This document shows, in pieces, positions 49,322 to 57,990 of a stretch of DNA of 64,000 nucleotides. The DNA is from Streptomyces sp. GKU 895 (lineage in GTDB: Bacteria; Actinomycetota; Actinomycetes; Streptomycetales; Streptomycetaceae): the NCBI GenBank assembly GCA_002027195.1, contig MWJO01000025.1:1-64000 (forward strand). The letters are read 5' to 3'. Each line of letters starts with the position of its first letter. The stretch's first letter is position 1. The notes beneath the pieces were generated by a model. That model made no database searches. It saw only the letters and a list, made by a program, of their open reading frames with translations, and was not told the DNA's origin. Both the position numbers and the translations under genes were made by a program.

Positions 49322-49504
49322 ATGCCGTTCGCCATCGCAGTCGCCGCCATCGCCCTCGGATTCGAGCAGCTCGTCCAGTGGAAGTGGGGGCCGATGGGCA
49401 TCATCGCCTTCCTCCTGCTCACGGTCGGCGTCAAGGCCAAGAACACCATGGTCGGCGGCCTAGGAGCGGCGATCCTCGTGATGCTGCTCGCCCAGTCCGG
49501 CTGA
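49322..49504 (+). CDS. Small membrane protein divergent from devE
   Basis: A 60-residue protein from ATG 49322 with two hydrophobic segments and the conserved centre FEQLVQWKWGPMGIIAFLLL followed by TVGVKAK. It is paralogous to the protein at 48015. The GGGGGGATC run just upstream can serve as ribosome site. Each dev regulator thus has a divergently oriented copy of this gene. Confidence 0.8.
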   Translation: MPFAIAVAAIALGFEQLVQWKWGPMGIIAFLLLTVGVKAKNTMVGGLGAAILVMLLAQSG

Positions 49505-49729
49505 CCGGACCGCCCACGTCCGAGGTCAGTCCGGCCGATCGGGCTCCCTTCCGGAGGGGAGCCGGGAGCCTGATCGGTCAGCAGAAGACAGCACAGTCAC
49601 AACTGAACACCGACAACCGAACAGCGGCAGCGTTTGAAGCACAGCCACAACTGAACAGGCACCAGTGAACAGTCACAACGGAATACGCACAGCTACGGAT
49701 TCGACCCCGTCGCCCATCGGAAGGAGCGT
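49505..49729. repeat. Intergenic imperfect repeats before the Eis-like gene
   Basis: CACAGTCACAACTGAACA at 49592-49609 recurs with one change at 49640-49657, and partially (ACAGTCACAACGGAA) at about 49669-49683. The segment is AT-richer than its neighbours. No gene is seen. Confidence 0.7.
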
Positions 49730-50986
49730 TCAGAACATGTCCGGGCACCACGGTCGCCTGGACGTACGCAGCAGGGCGTCGGCCACTTGGGCGGCGCCCG
49801 CTCGTTCTTCCCGGACCCGGCCGAGCGCGGCCAGCCGTACGGCGGACTCGTCGCCCAGCCACAGGGCCGCCAAGTCGGCGATGTCCAGGGTGAGTTCGGG
49901 GCTCGCGCCGGTCGGCGTGCAGGACGCGCCGTCCGCCGCCGCCTCCAGCCGGTAACGCCCGCCGGCCAGCCCGGCCGCGTCGGCCACCTCCAGGACCAGG
50001 GCGCCCTCCCCGTCGTACGCACGCGCCTCCAGAGCCCGTACGACGTCCAGCAGCCGAACCCACAACCAGTCCGCCTGCGATGTGGTCGCTTTCGCGGCGC
50101 GCGGGTTGGGGAGGTGGAGGGGGAGCAGGTCGTCGGGGGCGCGCCAGCCGGTCTTCACCTGGGTGACCCAGTCGATGGAGCAGAGGTAGTGCCACAGGGC
50201 GCGCTCGGCGGCGGGGGTCGTCGCGATCAGCCACTTCACCTGGGCCGTGTCGTGCGGCTGCTTGTCGTGCCAGGTGTCGTCGCATACGTACGACACCAGG
50301 CCCTGGGGCTCGCCGGACGGGGAGCGGTACAGGGCGTAGAAGGGCTCGGTCCAGGGGGTGCGGTCCAGGTGGACGACGCCCGTGTTGACCTGCCACCAGC
50401 GGTCGTCGCGGCTGACCGCGCCGGGCTGGGCGCGGCGCAGGCGGTCGTGCAGGTCGGGGCCGAGCTTGCGGACGTCCTCGCCGTCGACGAGGTCGATACG
50501 GCCGCCGTCGTCCGGGGCGGACCATCGGGGGTCGAGGCCGGTGCGCAGGACGTCGACCGTCCACTCGGTCATCGAGGTGGCGGGGCCGAAGCCGTAGCGG
50601 CCGTAGATCTGGTACTCGGCGGCGATGAGGGTGGCGGCGACGTCTCCGCGCTCCTTCGCGGCGGTGAGGTCCTGGTTCATCATGCGGGTCAGGAGGCCGC
50701 GGCGGCGGTGGGTGGCGGTGACGGCGACGTTCGAGATGGCGTCGGCGGGGACCTGGTGGCCGCCGGGGACGGTGAGCTGCTGGTCGAAGGAGCGGTACGT
50801 CGCCACGCAGCGGCCCGCGTCGAAGGCACCCTGGGTGCGGTGGGCGAGGAGGTAGCCGGCGCGGGAGTCGATCTCCTCCTGGGTGGGGGTCGGGCTGCGG
50901 AGGAAGCCGGTGTGGAGGGCGCGGATCCAGTCGGGGATGTCGGCCTCGGTGATGGGGCGGACGTCGATGGCGGGGCGGGTGGTCAT
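49730..50986 (-). CDS. Eis-like GNAT N-acetyltransferase
   Basis: A 418-residue protein with the Eis architecture: an N-terminal GNAT fold ([21 protein letters not shown], the acetyl-CoA pyrophosphate loop), a second GNAT-like domain and an SCP2-like C-terminal domain. It ends CPDMF, where the terminal carboxylate acts as a general base in characterised Eis proteins. Substrates may be amines or lysines; no resistance function should be inferred. It starts at ATG 50986. Confidence 0.92.
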   Translation of the reverse strand: MTTRPAIDVRPITEADIPDWIRALHTGFLRSPTPTQEEIDSRAGYLLAHRTQGAFDAGRCVATYRSFDQQLTVPGGHQVPADAISNVAVTATHRRRGLLTRMMNQDLTAAKERGDVAATLIAAEYQIYGRYGFGPATSMTEWTVDVLRTGLDPRWSAPDDGGRIDLVDGEDVRKLGPDLHDRLRRAQPGAVSRDDRWWQVNTGVVHLDRTPWTEPFYALYRSPSGEPQGLVSYVCDDTWHDKQPHDTAQVKWLIATTPAAERALWHYLCSIDWVTQVKTGWRAPDDLLPLHLPNPRAAKATTSQADWLWVRLLDVVRALEARAYDGEGALVLEVADAAGLAGGRYRLEAAADGASCTPTGASPELTLDIADLAALWLGDESAVRLAALGRVREERAGAAQVADALLRTSRRPWCPDMF

Positions 50987-51101
50987 GGGGTCACGGTAGG
51001 GGGGTGATGGGTGCAGGTCACAACAAGTTTTCGCTCCCGCCGCCCCTACCCGCCCCTACCCCACTCTCGGCTTCGCTCCGAGCGGGGGGACCCCGGAGCC
51101 T

Positions 51102-51754
51102 TCACATCAGCAGGTCATCCACCTGAGCCTCCCCCTCCCGGTACCGCGCGCGATCTCCCCGCTGCACTCGTCGGTCGTGTGCTGAAGGCGCTGGCGGCGG
51201 CGGGAGACCTGCTGCTCGTAGCGGACGAGGCGGCCCATCGCGGCGTTCAGCTCGGCGTCCGTGCGGGCCGCGAGGTCGGACAGTTCGACCTCGGCGAGCA
51301 TGTCGGCGGCCAGGCGGCGGTACTCCTCGTTGTGCGGGGTGCCCAGGGTGACGTGGCGGGCGGAGGAGCGCTGGCGGGCCGGGGCGTCGGTCAGGATCTC
51401 CGGGAGGCGCTCGACCACCGAGCGCTCCCCCGCGGGCGACCTGCGGGCCAGCTCCGCGCGCAGGATGTCGATCCGGCCCTGCAGCAGGCGCCGTACGTAG
51501 CTGAGGTCCGCCTCGTCGCGCTGGGCGTCCCGGCGCACCGTGCGCAGCTCGGGCAGGCTCAGGACGGCCAGGTCGGGCTCGGGCGGGTCCGCGGCCAGGC
51601 GGTCCCCGGGCAGCCGGGACGCGGACAGCGGTGCCGGTGACGGTGCTGGTCCTTGTGCCGGTGCCGGTGCCGGTGCCGGCCCGTCCGTCCGCTGCGTGGG
51701 CGGCCGGAACGCGGACCCGGGCGGCTGTGGCTGCTCGGTACTCGGTGTGCTCAT
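51102..51754 (-). CDS. rsiG: Anti-sigma factor RsiG (c-di-GMP-dependent, partner of WhiG), C-terminal frameshift
   Basis: About 216 residues from ATG 51754. A Pro/Ala-rich N-terminal tail is followed by a helical hairpin. Both copies of the RsiG c-di-GMP motif E-x3-S-x2-R-x3-Q-x3-D are present and exact: EADLSYVRRLLQGRID and EQQVSRRRQRLQHTTD. RsiG with c-di-GMP holds the sporulation sigma factor WhiG inactive. The end is out of frame: an indel near 51145 turns the expected RYREGEAQVDDLLM ending (stop 51102) into another frame. Confidence 0.9.
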
Positions 51755-51911
51755 GTGCCTCTACCGTCCCCTCGACCGGCGTGTGTGAGCATCGTGCCAC
51801 CCCAAGTGGCCGCTATGTGACCGAGTGCCCCCGAACGGCCCAGATTGGGGGGTAAGGATCATTAAGAAGTCCCCGGTCCGTCGTCCTTTCCGCGCACGGC
51901 ATCATGGGGCC

Positions 51912-52337
51912 ATGCGTGCAGTGGTACAGCGGGTCGACGGCGCGAGTGTCGTGGTCGACGGCGAGACGGTCGGGGAGATCACCGGTGAAGGGCTCTGTGT
52001 CCTCGTCGGGGTGACGCACGAGGACACCAAGGAGAAGGCGGCCCAACTCGCCCGCAAACTCTGGTCGATCCGCATGCTGCACGACGAGAAGTCCTGCAGC
52101 GACATCGACGCCCCGCTCCTCGTCATCAGCCAGTTCACGCTCTACGGCGACGCGCGCAAGGGCCGCCGCCCCACCTGGAACGCCGCCGCCCCCGGCGACA
52201 TCGCCGAGCCCCTGGTGGAGGAGGTCGTCGCCCAACTCCGCACCCTCGGCGCCACGGTGGCGACGGGCCGCTTCGGCGCCCAGATGAGAGTCACCCTGAC
52301 CAACGACGGCCCGTTCACGGTCCTGCTGGAGATGTGA
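51912..52337 (+). CDS. dtd: D-aminoacyl-tRNA deacylase
   Basis: A 141-residue proofreading enzyme that hydrolyses D-aminoacyl-tRNAs in the cytoplasm. Start [18 protein letters not shown] at ATG 51912. The active-site motifs [12 protein letters not shown] and [12 protein letters not shown] are intact. Full length, single gene. Confidence 0.96.
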   Translation: MRAVVQRVDGASVVVDGETVGEITGEGLCVLVGVTHEDTKEKAAQLARKLWSIRMLHDEKSCSDIDAPLLVISQFTLYGDARKGRRPTWNAAAPGDIAEPLVEEVVAQLRTLGATVATGRFGAQMRVTLTNDGPFTVLLEM

Positions 52338-52816
52338 GCCGCCAACCAGTCCAGCACCGTCTGACTGCCGCTGCCGGGTTGAAGGGAAGGTGCCTGTTCG
52401 TTGTTTACGAGGAGGTGCCAGGTGGGCACAACTTGGGAGAGTTGGCAGTCCAATTGGGCTGTGTGACCGTTCAGCCACCCGGATGCCCTTCTCCCTGTCA
52501 GCCCAGGTGAGCCTGGTTCTCGGGGCAGCGGAAACCGACTCGCGGGGCTCGTGACAGCGGGCCCCCTCGACAGCGGTGGACCCCGCCGGGGCGAAGACCT
52601 CGGCGGGGTCCCCGTCGTACTTTCCCTACCGCAGGCGCAGGAGCCGCGCCCCCTGCGCCTTCCTGTCCCAAATCCCGTATATCTGGGGTGTGTTGGCCTA
52701 CCCGGCCGCTGGGAATCTCTCGGAGCACGGAACATCACGGAATATGCGGCTGTCACCGCGTCGTCCGTGGTCCGTCAATCACCTGGGCTGACGTGCTCGA
52801 CGAAGGGAGAAGCGGC
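52338..52816. promoter_or_regulatory. Non-coding region with dev-like half-sites and a hairpin
   Basis: 479 nt between dtd and a small ORF. AGTTGG-N4-CCAATT at 52440-52455, next to CAACTTGGGAG, resembles the dev palindromes with one mismatch and a longer spacer. A hairpin with 10-bp arms (GGACCCCGCC and complement) lies at 52578-52611 and is probably a terminator. No gene was found. Confidence 0.45.
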
Positions 52817-53038
52817 ATGGAACACCACCCGCCCACAGGACAGGACCCGGGCGGCACCGGCATCGCACGGATCCCGATGTCGAACGCGATCACGGCGGTG
52901 ATCATCGCGGTTGCGGCGCTGGCCGCCGGCATCACGGTGCTGATGCTGACGCCGGGGGTGCTGGAGGGTCTGGGCAGCGCCGTGACGATCACCGGCGGCG
53001 GCTTCACGCTCGCGGCGAAGATCGCCGTGCCGCGCTGA
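52817..53038 (+). CDS. Small membrane protein, unknown function
   Basis: A 73-residue protein from ATG 52817 behind GAAGGGAGA. A polar N-terminus (EHHPPTGQDPGG) is followed by a membrane segment (NAITAVIIAVAALAAGITVLML) and a Gly-rich amphipathic tail (GSAVTITGGGFTLAAKIAV). No family is recognised. It is not a clear paralogue of the dev-linked small proteins. Confidence 0.68.
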   Translation: MEHHPPTGQDPGGTGIARIPMSNAITAVIIAVAALAAGITVLMLTPGVLEGLGSAVTITGGGFTLAAKIAVPR

Positions 53039-53067
53039 ACCCATGCCGCCGGCTCCACGCGTCCCGC

Positions 53068-54039
53068 CTACGGCTCGACCACGACCTCCTGTGCCGCCGC
53101 TGTCTCCCCCGCCACCAGCGGCGCGTCCACCGACACGTTCCGCTTCACCAGCGCCAGGGCGACCGGGCCGAGTTCGTGGTGGCGTACCGAGGTCGTGATG
53201 AAGCCGATCTTGCGGCCGTCCGGGCCGTCGGAGGCGAGGCGGAGGTCCGTGCCGGCGGGTGGGAGGTGGACCTCGCTGCCGTCCAGGTGCAGGAAGACCA
53301 GGCGGCGCGGGGGCTTGCCGAGGTTCTGGACGCGGGCGACCGTCTCCTGGCCGCGGTAGCAGCCCTTCTGGAGGTGGACCGCGGTGCCGATCCAGCCCAG
53401 TTCGTGCGGGATGGTGCGGTGGTCGGTCTCGAAGCCGAGGCGGGGGCGGTGCTGTTCGACACGCAGGGCCTCGTAGGCGAGGAGGCCGGCCGCGGGGCCG
53501 GTTTTCTCGGCGTACGACTCCAGGTCCTCGCGGGGGAGGAACAGGTCGCGGCCGTACGCCGTCTCGCGGACCACCACGCCCTCGGGGACGTCGGCGATCG
53601 AGCCGGCCGGGAGGTGGACGACCGCGATGTCCGCGGTGCGGTCCGTGACCTCGACGCGGTAGAAGAACTTCATCGACTCCAGGTACGCCAGCAGCGCCTC
53701 CTGGGTGCCGGGCTCGACGTGGGCCCAGACCGTGGTGCCGTCGTCGACGAGGTACAGGGCGTGCTCGATGTGGCCGTTCGCGGAGAGGATCAGCGCCTCG
53801 GTGGCCTCGCCCGCCGGCAGCTCGCTGACGTGCTGGGTGAGCAGCAGATGCAGCCAGCTCAGCCGGTCCTCGCCGGTGACGGCGATGACCCCGCGGTGCG
53901 AGAGGTCGACGAATCCGGTGCCCTCGGCGAGGGCACGCTGCTCGCGGAACAGGTCGCCGTAGTGGGCGGCGACGTCTTCGTCCACGCCTTCGCCGGGGAC
54001 GGCGCCGGGCAGGGACAGCAGAGGGCTCTTCATATGCAC
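53068..54039 (-). CDS. ygfZ: YgfZ/GcvT-like folate-binding protein
   Basis: A 323-residue protein of the family that assists Fe-S cluster repair or assembly using folate. The family signature KGCYRGQE is present (GTAVHLQKGCYRGQETVARV), and the N-terminal part is GcvT-like (GVIAVTGEDRLSWLHLLLTQ). It lies 4 nt downstream of nur on the same strand and is probably co-transcribed with it. Confidence 0.92.
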   Translation of the reverse strand: MHMKSPLLSLPGAVPGEGVDEDVAAHYGDLFREQRALAEGTGFVDLSHRGVIAVTGEDRLSWLHLLLTQHVSELPAGEATEALILSANGHIEHALYLVDDGTTVWAHVEPGTQEALLAYLESMKFFYRVEVTDRTADIAVVHLPAGSIADVPEGVVVRETAYGRDLFLPREDLESYAEKTGPAAGLLAYEALRVEQHRPRLGFETDHRTIPHELGWIGTAVHLQKGCYRGQETVARVQNLGKPPRRLVFLHLDGSEVHLPPAGTDLRLASDGPDGRKIGFITTSVRHHELGPVALALVKRNVSVDAPLVAGETAAAQEVVVEP

Positions 54040-54043
54040 AAGC

Positions 54044-54490
54044 CTACGACTCGGTAGTTGAAGCCTTGAGGGCCTTTGCGGAGCAGTCCTTGCAGCGGCC
54101 GAAGATCGCGAAGTGCTTCATGTCCGTCTCGAAGCCGAAGGTCGAGCGCAGCTTCGCGGTGAACTCCGCCGCCACCTCGATGTCCGCCTCGATGACGTTC
54201 TGGCAGTCGCGGCAGACCAGGTGGATGTGGTGATGGCGGTCGGCCAGGTGGTACGTCGGCGCGCCGTGCCCGAGGTGCGCGTGGCTGACCAGGCCCAGCT
54301 CCTCCAGGAGCTCCAGGGTCCGGTAGACCGTGGAAATGTTGACCCCCGACGCGGTCTTCTTCACTTCCGTGAGGATGTCGTCGGGGGTCGCGTGCTCCAG
54401 GGTGTCCACGGCTTCGAGCACGAGTTGCCGCTGCGGCGTCAGCCGGTAGCCGCGCTGCCTGAGGTCGCTCTTCCAGTCGGTGCTCACCAC
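54044..54490 (-). CDS. nur: Nickel-responsive Fur-family regulator Nur
   Basis: A 148-residue metalloregulator that represses nickel uptake and sodF in the presence of nickel in S. coelicolor. The start MVSTDWKSDLRQRGYRLTPQ matches that protein as I remember it. The metal ligands fit the Nur structure: M-site His70, His72 and His126, Ni-site His33, His86, His88 and His90. Cys93, Cys96, Cys133 and Cys136 are also present. It begins at GTG 54490. Confidence 0.93.
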   Translation of the reverse strand: MVSTDWKSDLRQRGYRLTPQRQLVLEAVDTLEHATPDDILTEVKKTASGVNISTVYRTLELLEELGLVSHAHLGHGAPTYHLADRHHHIHLVCRDCQNVIEADIEVAAEFTAKLRSTFGFETDMKHFAIFGRCKDCSAKALKASTTES

Positions 54491-54522
54491 ACCGACGAGT
54501 GTATGACTACTTCAGCGGAGGC

Positions 54523-55098
54523 TTACTTGAAGAAGGCGATGCCGTCGTCGGGCATGTCATCCGGCAGGGCCTTCGCCCAGCGCTCGACGTCCTCCGGGGT
54601 GACGACCTTCTTCAGGTGCGCCGACATGTAGGGGCGCAGCTCGACCTCGGGGGTCTGCTTCTCGCCGACCCACATCAGGTCGCTGTTGACGTAGCCGTAC
54701 AGGCGCTTGCCGCCGCTGTACGGGCCAGAGGCCGCCGTGCGCGCGACCGCGTCCGTCACCAGGTCGATCTGCGGCTTCTGCTTGGCCAGCTCGCCGTACC
54801 AGATCTCGACGACACCGTCGTCGCGGACCATCGTGATCTCGACCTTGCGGTCGGCGTCGACGCGCCAGAAGCCGTGCTCGGACTCCAGCGGACGGACCTT
54901 GTTCCCGTCGTTGTCCAGGACCCAGGTGTGGGACTGGTACTCCAGGAAGTCACGGCCGTCGTGGCTGAAGGTGACCTCCTGCCCGAAGTTGCACTTCTCG
55001 GAGCCGGGGAAGTCGTGCACACCCGCGCCTGCCCAGTTGCCGAGCAGGAAGACGAGGGGGACGAGGTCCTTGTGAAGGTCGGACGGGATCTCGATCAT
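54523..55098 (-). CDS. Nitrobindin-like heme-binding beta-barrel (FABP family) protein
   Basis: A 191-residue beta-barrel protein from ATG 55098. The LGNWAGAGV stretch matches the GxWxGxG signature of the nitrobindin/UPF0678 group, and the His in LRPYMSAHLKK is a candidate proximal heme ligand. Members bind heme and may sense or detoxify NO or peroxynitrite. Position between nur and a small membrane peptide adds no functional clue. Confidence 0.88.
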   Translation of the reverse strand: MIEIPSDLHKDLVPLVFLLGNWAGAGVHDFPGSEKCNFGQEVTFSHDGRDFLEYQSHTWVLDNDGNKVRPLESEHGFWRVDADRKVEITMVRDDGVVEIWYGELAKQKPQIDLVTDAVARTAASGPYSGGKRLYGYVNSDLMWVGEKQTPEVELRPYMSAHLKKVVTPEDVERWAKALPDDMPDDGIAFFK

Positions 55099-55124
55099 GA
55101 GCTTCTACAGTTCCTGGTGTCGGG

Positions 55125-55226
55125 TCAGCGCTGGCCCTGGTACAGCTTCTTCACCGTCAGCCCGGCGAAGGCGAGGGTGCCGACGCAGACCAGGACGAGC
55201 AGGGCTTCGAAGAATGCCTCAAGCAC
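55125..55226 (-). CDS. 33-residue single-pass membrane peptide
   Basis: A 33-codon ORF from GTG 55226 with an AAGGAG ribosome site 6 nt upstream. The peptide is mostly hydrophobic (LEAFFEALLVLVCVGTLAF, then AGLTVKKLYQGQR), a positive-in single-pass topology. Too short for typical gene callers. It lies 26 nt upstream of the nitrobindin-like gene. Confidence 0.65.
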   Translation of the reverse strand: MLEAFFEALLVLVCVGTLAFAGLTVKKLYQGQR

Positions 55227-55339
55227 GGGGTGCTCCTTGCTGAGCGGTTATGGGCGGTACTAGAGCCGGGCCCCAGCTTAGTCGGCCGGGGCCCGCCCTT
55301 CTCTGCGAGGTACGCCTCAGCGCCCGCGGGACCCGGATC

Positions 55340-56236
55340 TCAGCCCAGCAGCTGGCTCTGCAGCACCACCGTCTGCTGGAACGGCACGGCCGCCGCCCCG
55401 CCCTTCTTCGACTGCACGACCAGCCCCAGGACGTCGCCGGAGACCAGATACGCCTCCCGCACGTGCTCCGCCCCGTACGGCTCGGCCTCGCCGTACGCGT
55501 AGTGCCGTACGTTCTCCACGTCGGCCTTCTCCGGGAACTTCTCGTCGATGTGCACCTCGGAGGCGCCCTTCAGGGCGAACTGCGGGGCGTCGTAGCCGGT
55601 GAAGTTGTTCTCCTGGAGGGAGTCGACGACCCGCGCCGTCTCGAACTGCAGCAGGTAGATTCGGGTGTGCGTGCCGTCCGCCGCGGTCCAGCCGCGGGCG
55701 GCGACGTGCCGCAGCCCCTGGTCGGTCAGGAGCTGGTCGATGGCGTCCCGGTCGTCCTTGTCCTCGTAGACCGCGAGGAAGTCCTTCTTCGCCAGCCAGC
55801 CGTCCTGGCCGTCGAGCGCCTTGTCGGCCTTCACGCCCTCGGGCGCGGGCAGGAGCAGCTCGCGCAGGTCGGCGTAGTGGGAGTTGGCGGTGTTCGCCTT
55901 GTCGAAGGGCGCGGGGCTGCCGGCGGGCAGCGGCGGCTTGACGATCGCCGGGTACTCCCAGCGCCCGTCCGACTCGGTCGCGAGTCCCGGTACGTCCGTC
56001 CGCTCCATCCGCGTGATCCCGTACGCCGTCCCCGCTCCCGCGGCGGCGAACACCACGACGGCGGCGGTCCAGCGCAGGACGGCGCGCAGGACCCGGCGGT
56101 CCTTCTTGACGACGGCGACGGCGACCGGCTCCCCGGGCACCGTCGGCGGCTCCGCGGACACCGTCGGCGGCGCCTCGGGCATCGGCGGCGCCTCGGCCAC
56201 GGGTGCCGTCGTCTCGGGCTGCTGCTCGGTGGTCAT
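55340..56236 (-). CDS. Membrane-anchored secreted protein, third gene of a coupled operon
   Basis: A 298-residue protein from ATG 56236. A Pro/Glu-rich cytoplasmic tail (about 1-45) precedes a membrane segment (VLRWTAAVVVFAAAGAGTAYGI) and a large outside domain that ends VVLQSQLLG. No family recognised. Its start overlaps the upstream stop as ATGA. All three genes in the operon share the layout: acidic Pro-rich N-terminus, single membrane anchor and extracytoplasmic domain. Confidence 0.85.
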   Translation of the reverse strand: MTTEQQPETTAPVAEAPPMPEAPPTVSAEPPTVPGEPVAVAVVKKDRRVLRAVLRWTAAVVVFAAAGAGTAYGITRMERTDVPGLATESDGRWEYPAIVKPPLPAGSPAPFDKANTANSHYADLRELLLPAPEGVKADKALDGQDGWLAKKDFLAVYEDKDDRDAIDQLLTDQGLRHVAARGWTAADGTHTRIYLLQFETARVVDSLQENNFTGYDAPQFALKGASEVHIDEKFPEKADVENVRHYAYGEAEPYGAEHVREAYLVSGDVLGLVVQSKKGGAAAVPFQQTVVLQSQLLG

Positions 56237-57090
56237 ACGGCCTTCCCCGGGTCGTCGATGCGGTCGAGCTGGGCGGCGAGGAAGGTGGAGATCCCCTCCT
56301 TGTCCAGGGGGGCGACCCCGGACGCGTTGACGGCGACCAGGACGTCGCCCACATAGGCGGAGCAGAACATCCAGTCGATCTTCTCGTCCTTGTCCTTGGG
56401 CGACAGGAAGCACGTGGCGTTCTTGTGGCCGTCGATCTTCGGGCCCTTGCGCATGATGCCGAGGGCCTCGAAGAACTCGATCTCGGACGTCGAGCTGTTC
56501 CGCACGGCGGCCTGGCTCTCCATCTGCGTCAGGGTGACGCTGACGGCGGACACCTTGTCGGCGTAGGCCGCGTACCTGTCGTTGTTGAGGTAGCTGCGCA
56601 TGACGACGCCCTTGATGTGCTGCCGGTCGAGCTGCTTCTCCAGCTTCCGCCGGTCGGCGGGCGGGAGGCCCTTGAGCGACTCCTTGCGCAGGGCGGTGGC
56701 CTGCCGGCCGCTGAGCTCCGCGTCCGCGCCGAACTCGTCGAGGTCGGGCCCCTGGGCGAACCCGTTCTCCTCGTACGGCATGAGCATCCCGCGCAGCCCC
56801 TTGGCCTTCGGGGCGTCCTGGTCCGCGGCGGCCTTCGGGAACTTCCAGCTCGGCTTCCCGGGGTCCCGGTCGGCGTCCTGGACGGTCACGACGGTGTAGC
56901 CGGTGCCGCCGACGACGGCGCCGAGGAGGAGGACGGCGCCGGTGAGGGTGGCGACACGGCGACGGGGGAAGCGTTTCTTCTTCGCGGGCGCGGGACTCTC
57001 AAGCGCGGCGCTCTCGGGCGCGGCGCTCTCGGGAACCGCTGGAACCTCGGGGTGCTCCGCGCCTTCGACGCTCTCGGGGTTCTCGCTCAC
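56233..57090 (-). CDS. Membrane-anchored secreted protein, second gene of a coupled operon
   Basis: A 285-residue protein from GTG 57090. A Glu/Pro/Ala-rich tail with KKKRFPRRR precedes the membrane segment (VATLTGAVLLLGAVVGGTGY). The outside domain contains two Cys (ATCFLSPK and MFCSAYVG). Starts and stops overlap both neighbours (GTGA and ATGA), so the operon is translationally coupled throughout. Confidence 0.85.
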   Translation of the reverse strand: MSENPESVEGAEHPEVPAVPESAAPESAALESPAPAKKKRFPRRRVATLTGAVLLLGAVVGGTGYTVVTVQDADRDPGKPSWKFPKAAADQDAPKAKGLRGMLMPYEENGFAQGPDLDEFGADAELSGRQATALRKESLKGLPPADRRKLEKQLDRQHIKGVVMRSYLNNDRYAAYADKVSAVSVTLTQMESQAAVRNSSTSEIEFFEALGIMRKGPKIDGHKNATCFLSPKDKDEKIDWMFCSAYVGDVLVAVNASGVAPLDKEGISTFLAAQLDRIDDPGKAV

Positions 57091-57926
57091 AGCCGCTCCA
57101 TCTGCCGCTTGGCCAGGTCCATGATCTTCTTCTTGGGAATGGGCTTGGTGTCGTAGACCCAGACGGTCATGGCGATGTCGCCGCGCGTGGCCATGGCCTC
57201 GGCGGAGTACAGCGGCAGATAGCCGGGCTTCGTGTCGGGCCGGTTGTGGACGTACGCCCACCCGTCACCGGTCCCGGGGATCTCCCAGCTGTCGGTGTCG
57301 TCCTCGTCACCGGCGAAGCCCTGCTCGTTCGCGGTGTAGTCGGCGGCCGTCAGCCCCAGCTCCTGGCGGAACTGCGTGAGCACGATCTCCACGCTGTACG
57401 TGCCGCCCACCAGCCAGTCGGTGACGGCGGCCCGGCGGAACTCGTCGGTGGCGAGGTTGCCGAAGGCGTTCTGCGGCTTCTCGTAGAGGTCCGCGTACTC
57501 GGCGATGTCCATCCACCCGTCGACGCCCGCCGCGAACTTGGGCTCCCGGGCGCCCTTGGGCCGCTTCAGCAGCAGCTTGCGCAGATCGCCGTCCACCTTG
57601 ACGTGCCGGTCCTGCGCGGCCGACAGCGGTTCGACCTCGCCCTCGGCCTGCTTGACGACCGGCTGCGACAGCGGCGGCAGCGCGGTGGGCTCACGGTTCG
57701 CCTGTACGACGAACCCGGTGCAGGTGCCGGCGACGACACCGAGCACGGCGGCCGCGGCGATGAGCAGCGTGGTGCGCCCGCGCCGGCGCGGCGCACGGGG
57801 CGTTTCCGACGCATCCGGCGCTTCCGGTGCTTCCGACGCTTCCGGCACCTCGTCAGGTACCGGGTTTTCCTGAACTTCGGGTACTTCCAAGACGTCCCCC
57901 CACAGAACGTGAAGTGCACATTCCAT
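57087..57926 (-). CDS. Membrane-anchored secreted protein, first gene of a coupled operon
   Basis: About 279 residues from ATG 57926; a TTG nearer the conserved VPEVQENP sequence is possible. A repetitive N-terminus of EAPEAPDASE type precedes basic RRRGRTT and the membrane segment (LLIAAAAVLGVVAGTCTGFVV). The outside domain has DGWMDIAEYADLYEKPQNA. No family recognised. It is divergent from the DsrE-like gene. Confidence 0.82.
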   Translation of the reverse strand: MECALHVLWGDVLEVPEVQENPVPDEVPEASEAPEAPDASETPRAPRRRGRTTLLIAAAAVLGVVAGTCTGFVVQANREPTALPPLSQPVVKQAEGEVEPLSAAQDRHVKVDGDLRKLLLKRPKGAREPKFAAGVDGWMDIAEYADLYEKPQNAFGNLATDEFRRAAVTDWLVGGTYSVEIVLTQFRQELGLTAADYTANEQGFAGDEDDTDSWEIPGTGDGWAYVHNRPDTKPGYLPLYSAEAMATRGDIAMTVWVYDTKPIPKKKIMDLAKRQMERL

Positions 57927-57990
57927 ATGTGCGCACAGGAGACTCACGGCCTGCGGCCTGGGTTGTAGCGGCGTTGATTACGATTCAGCC

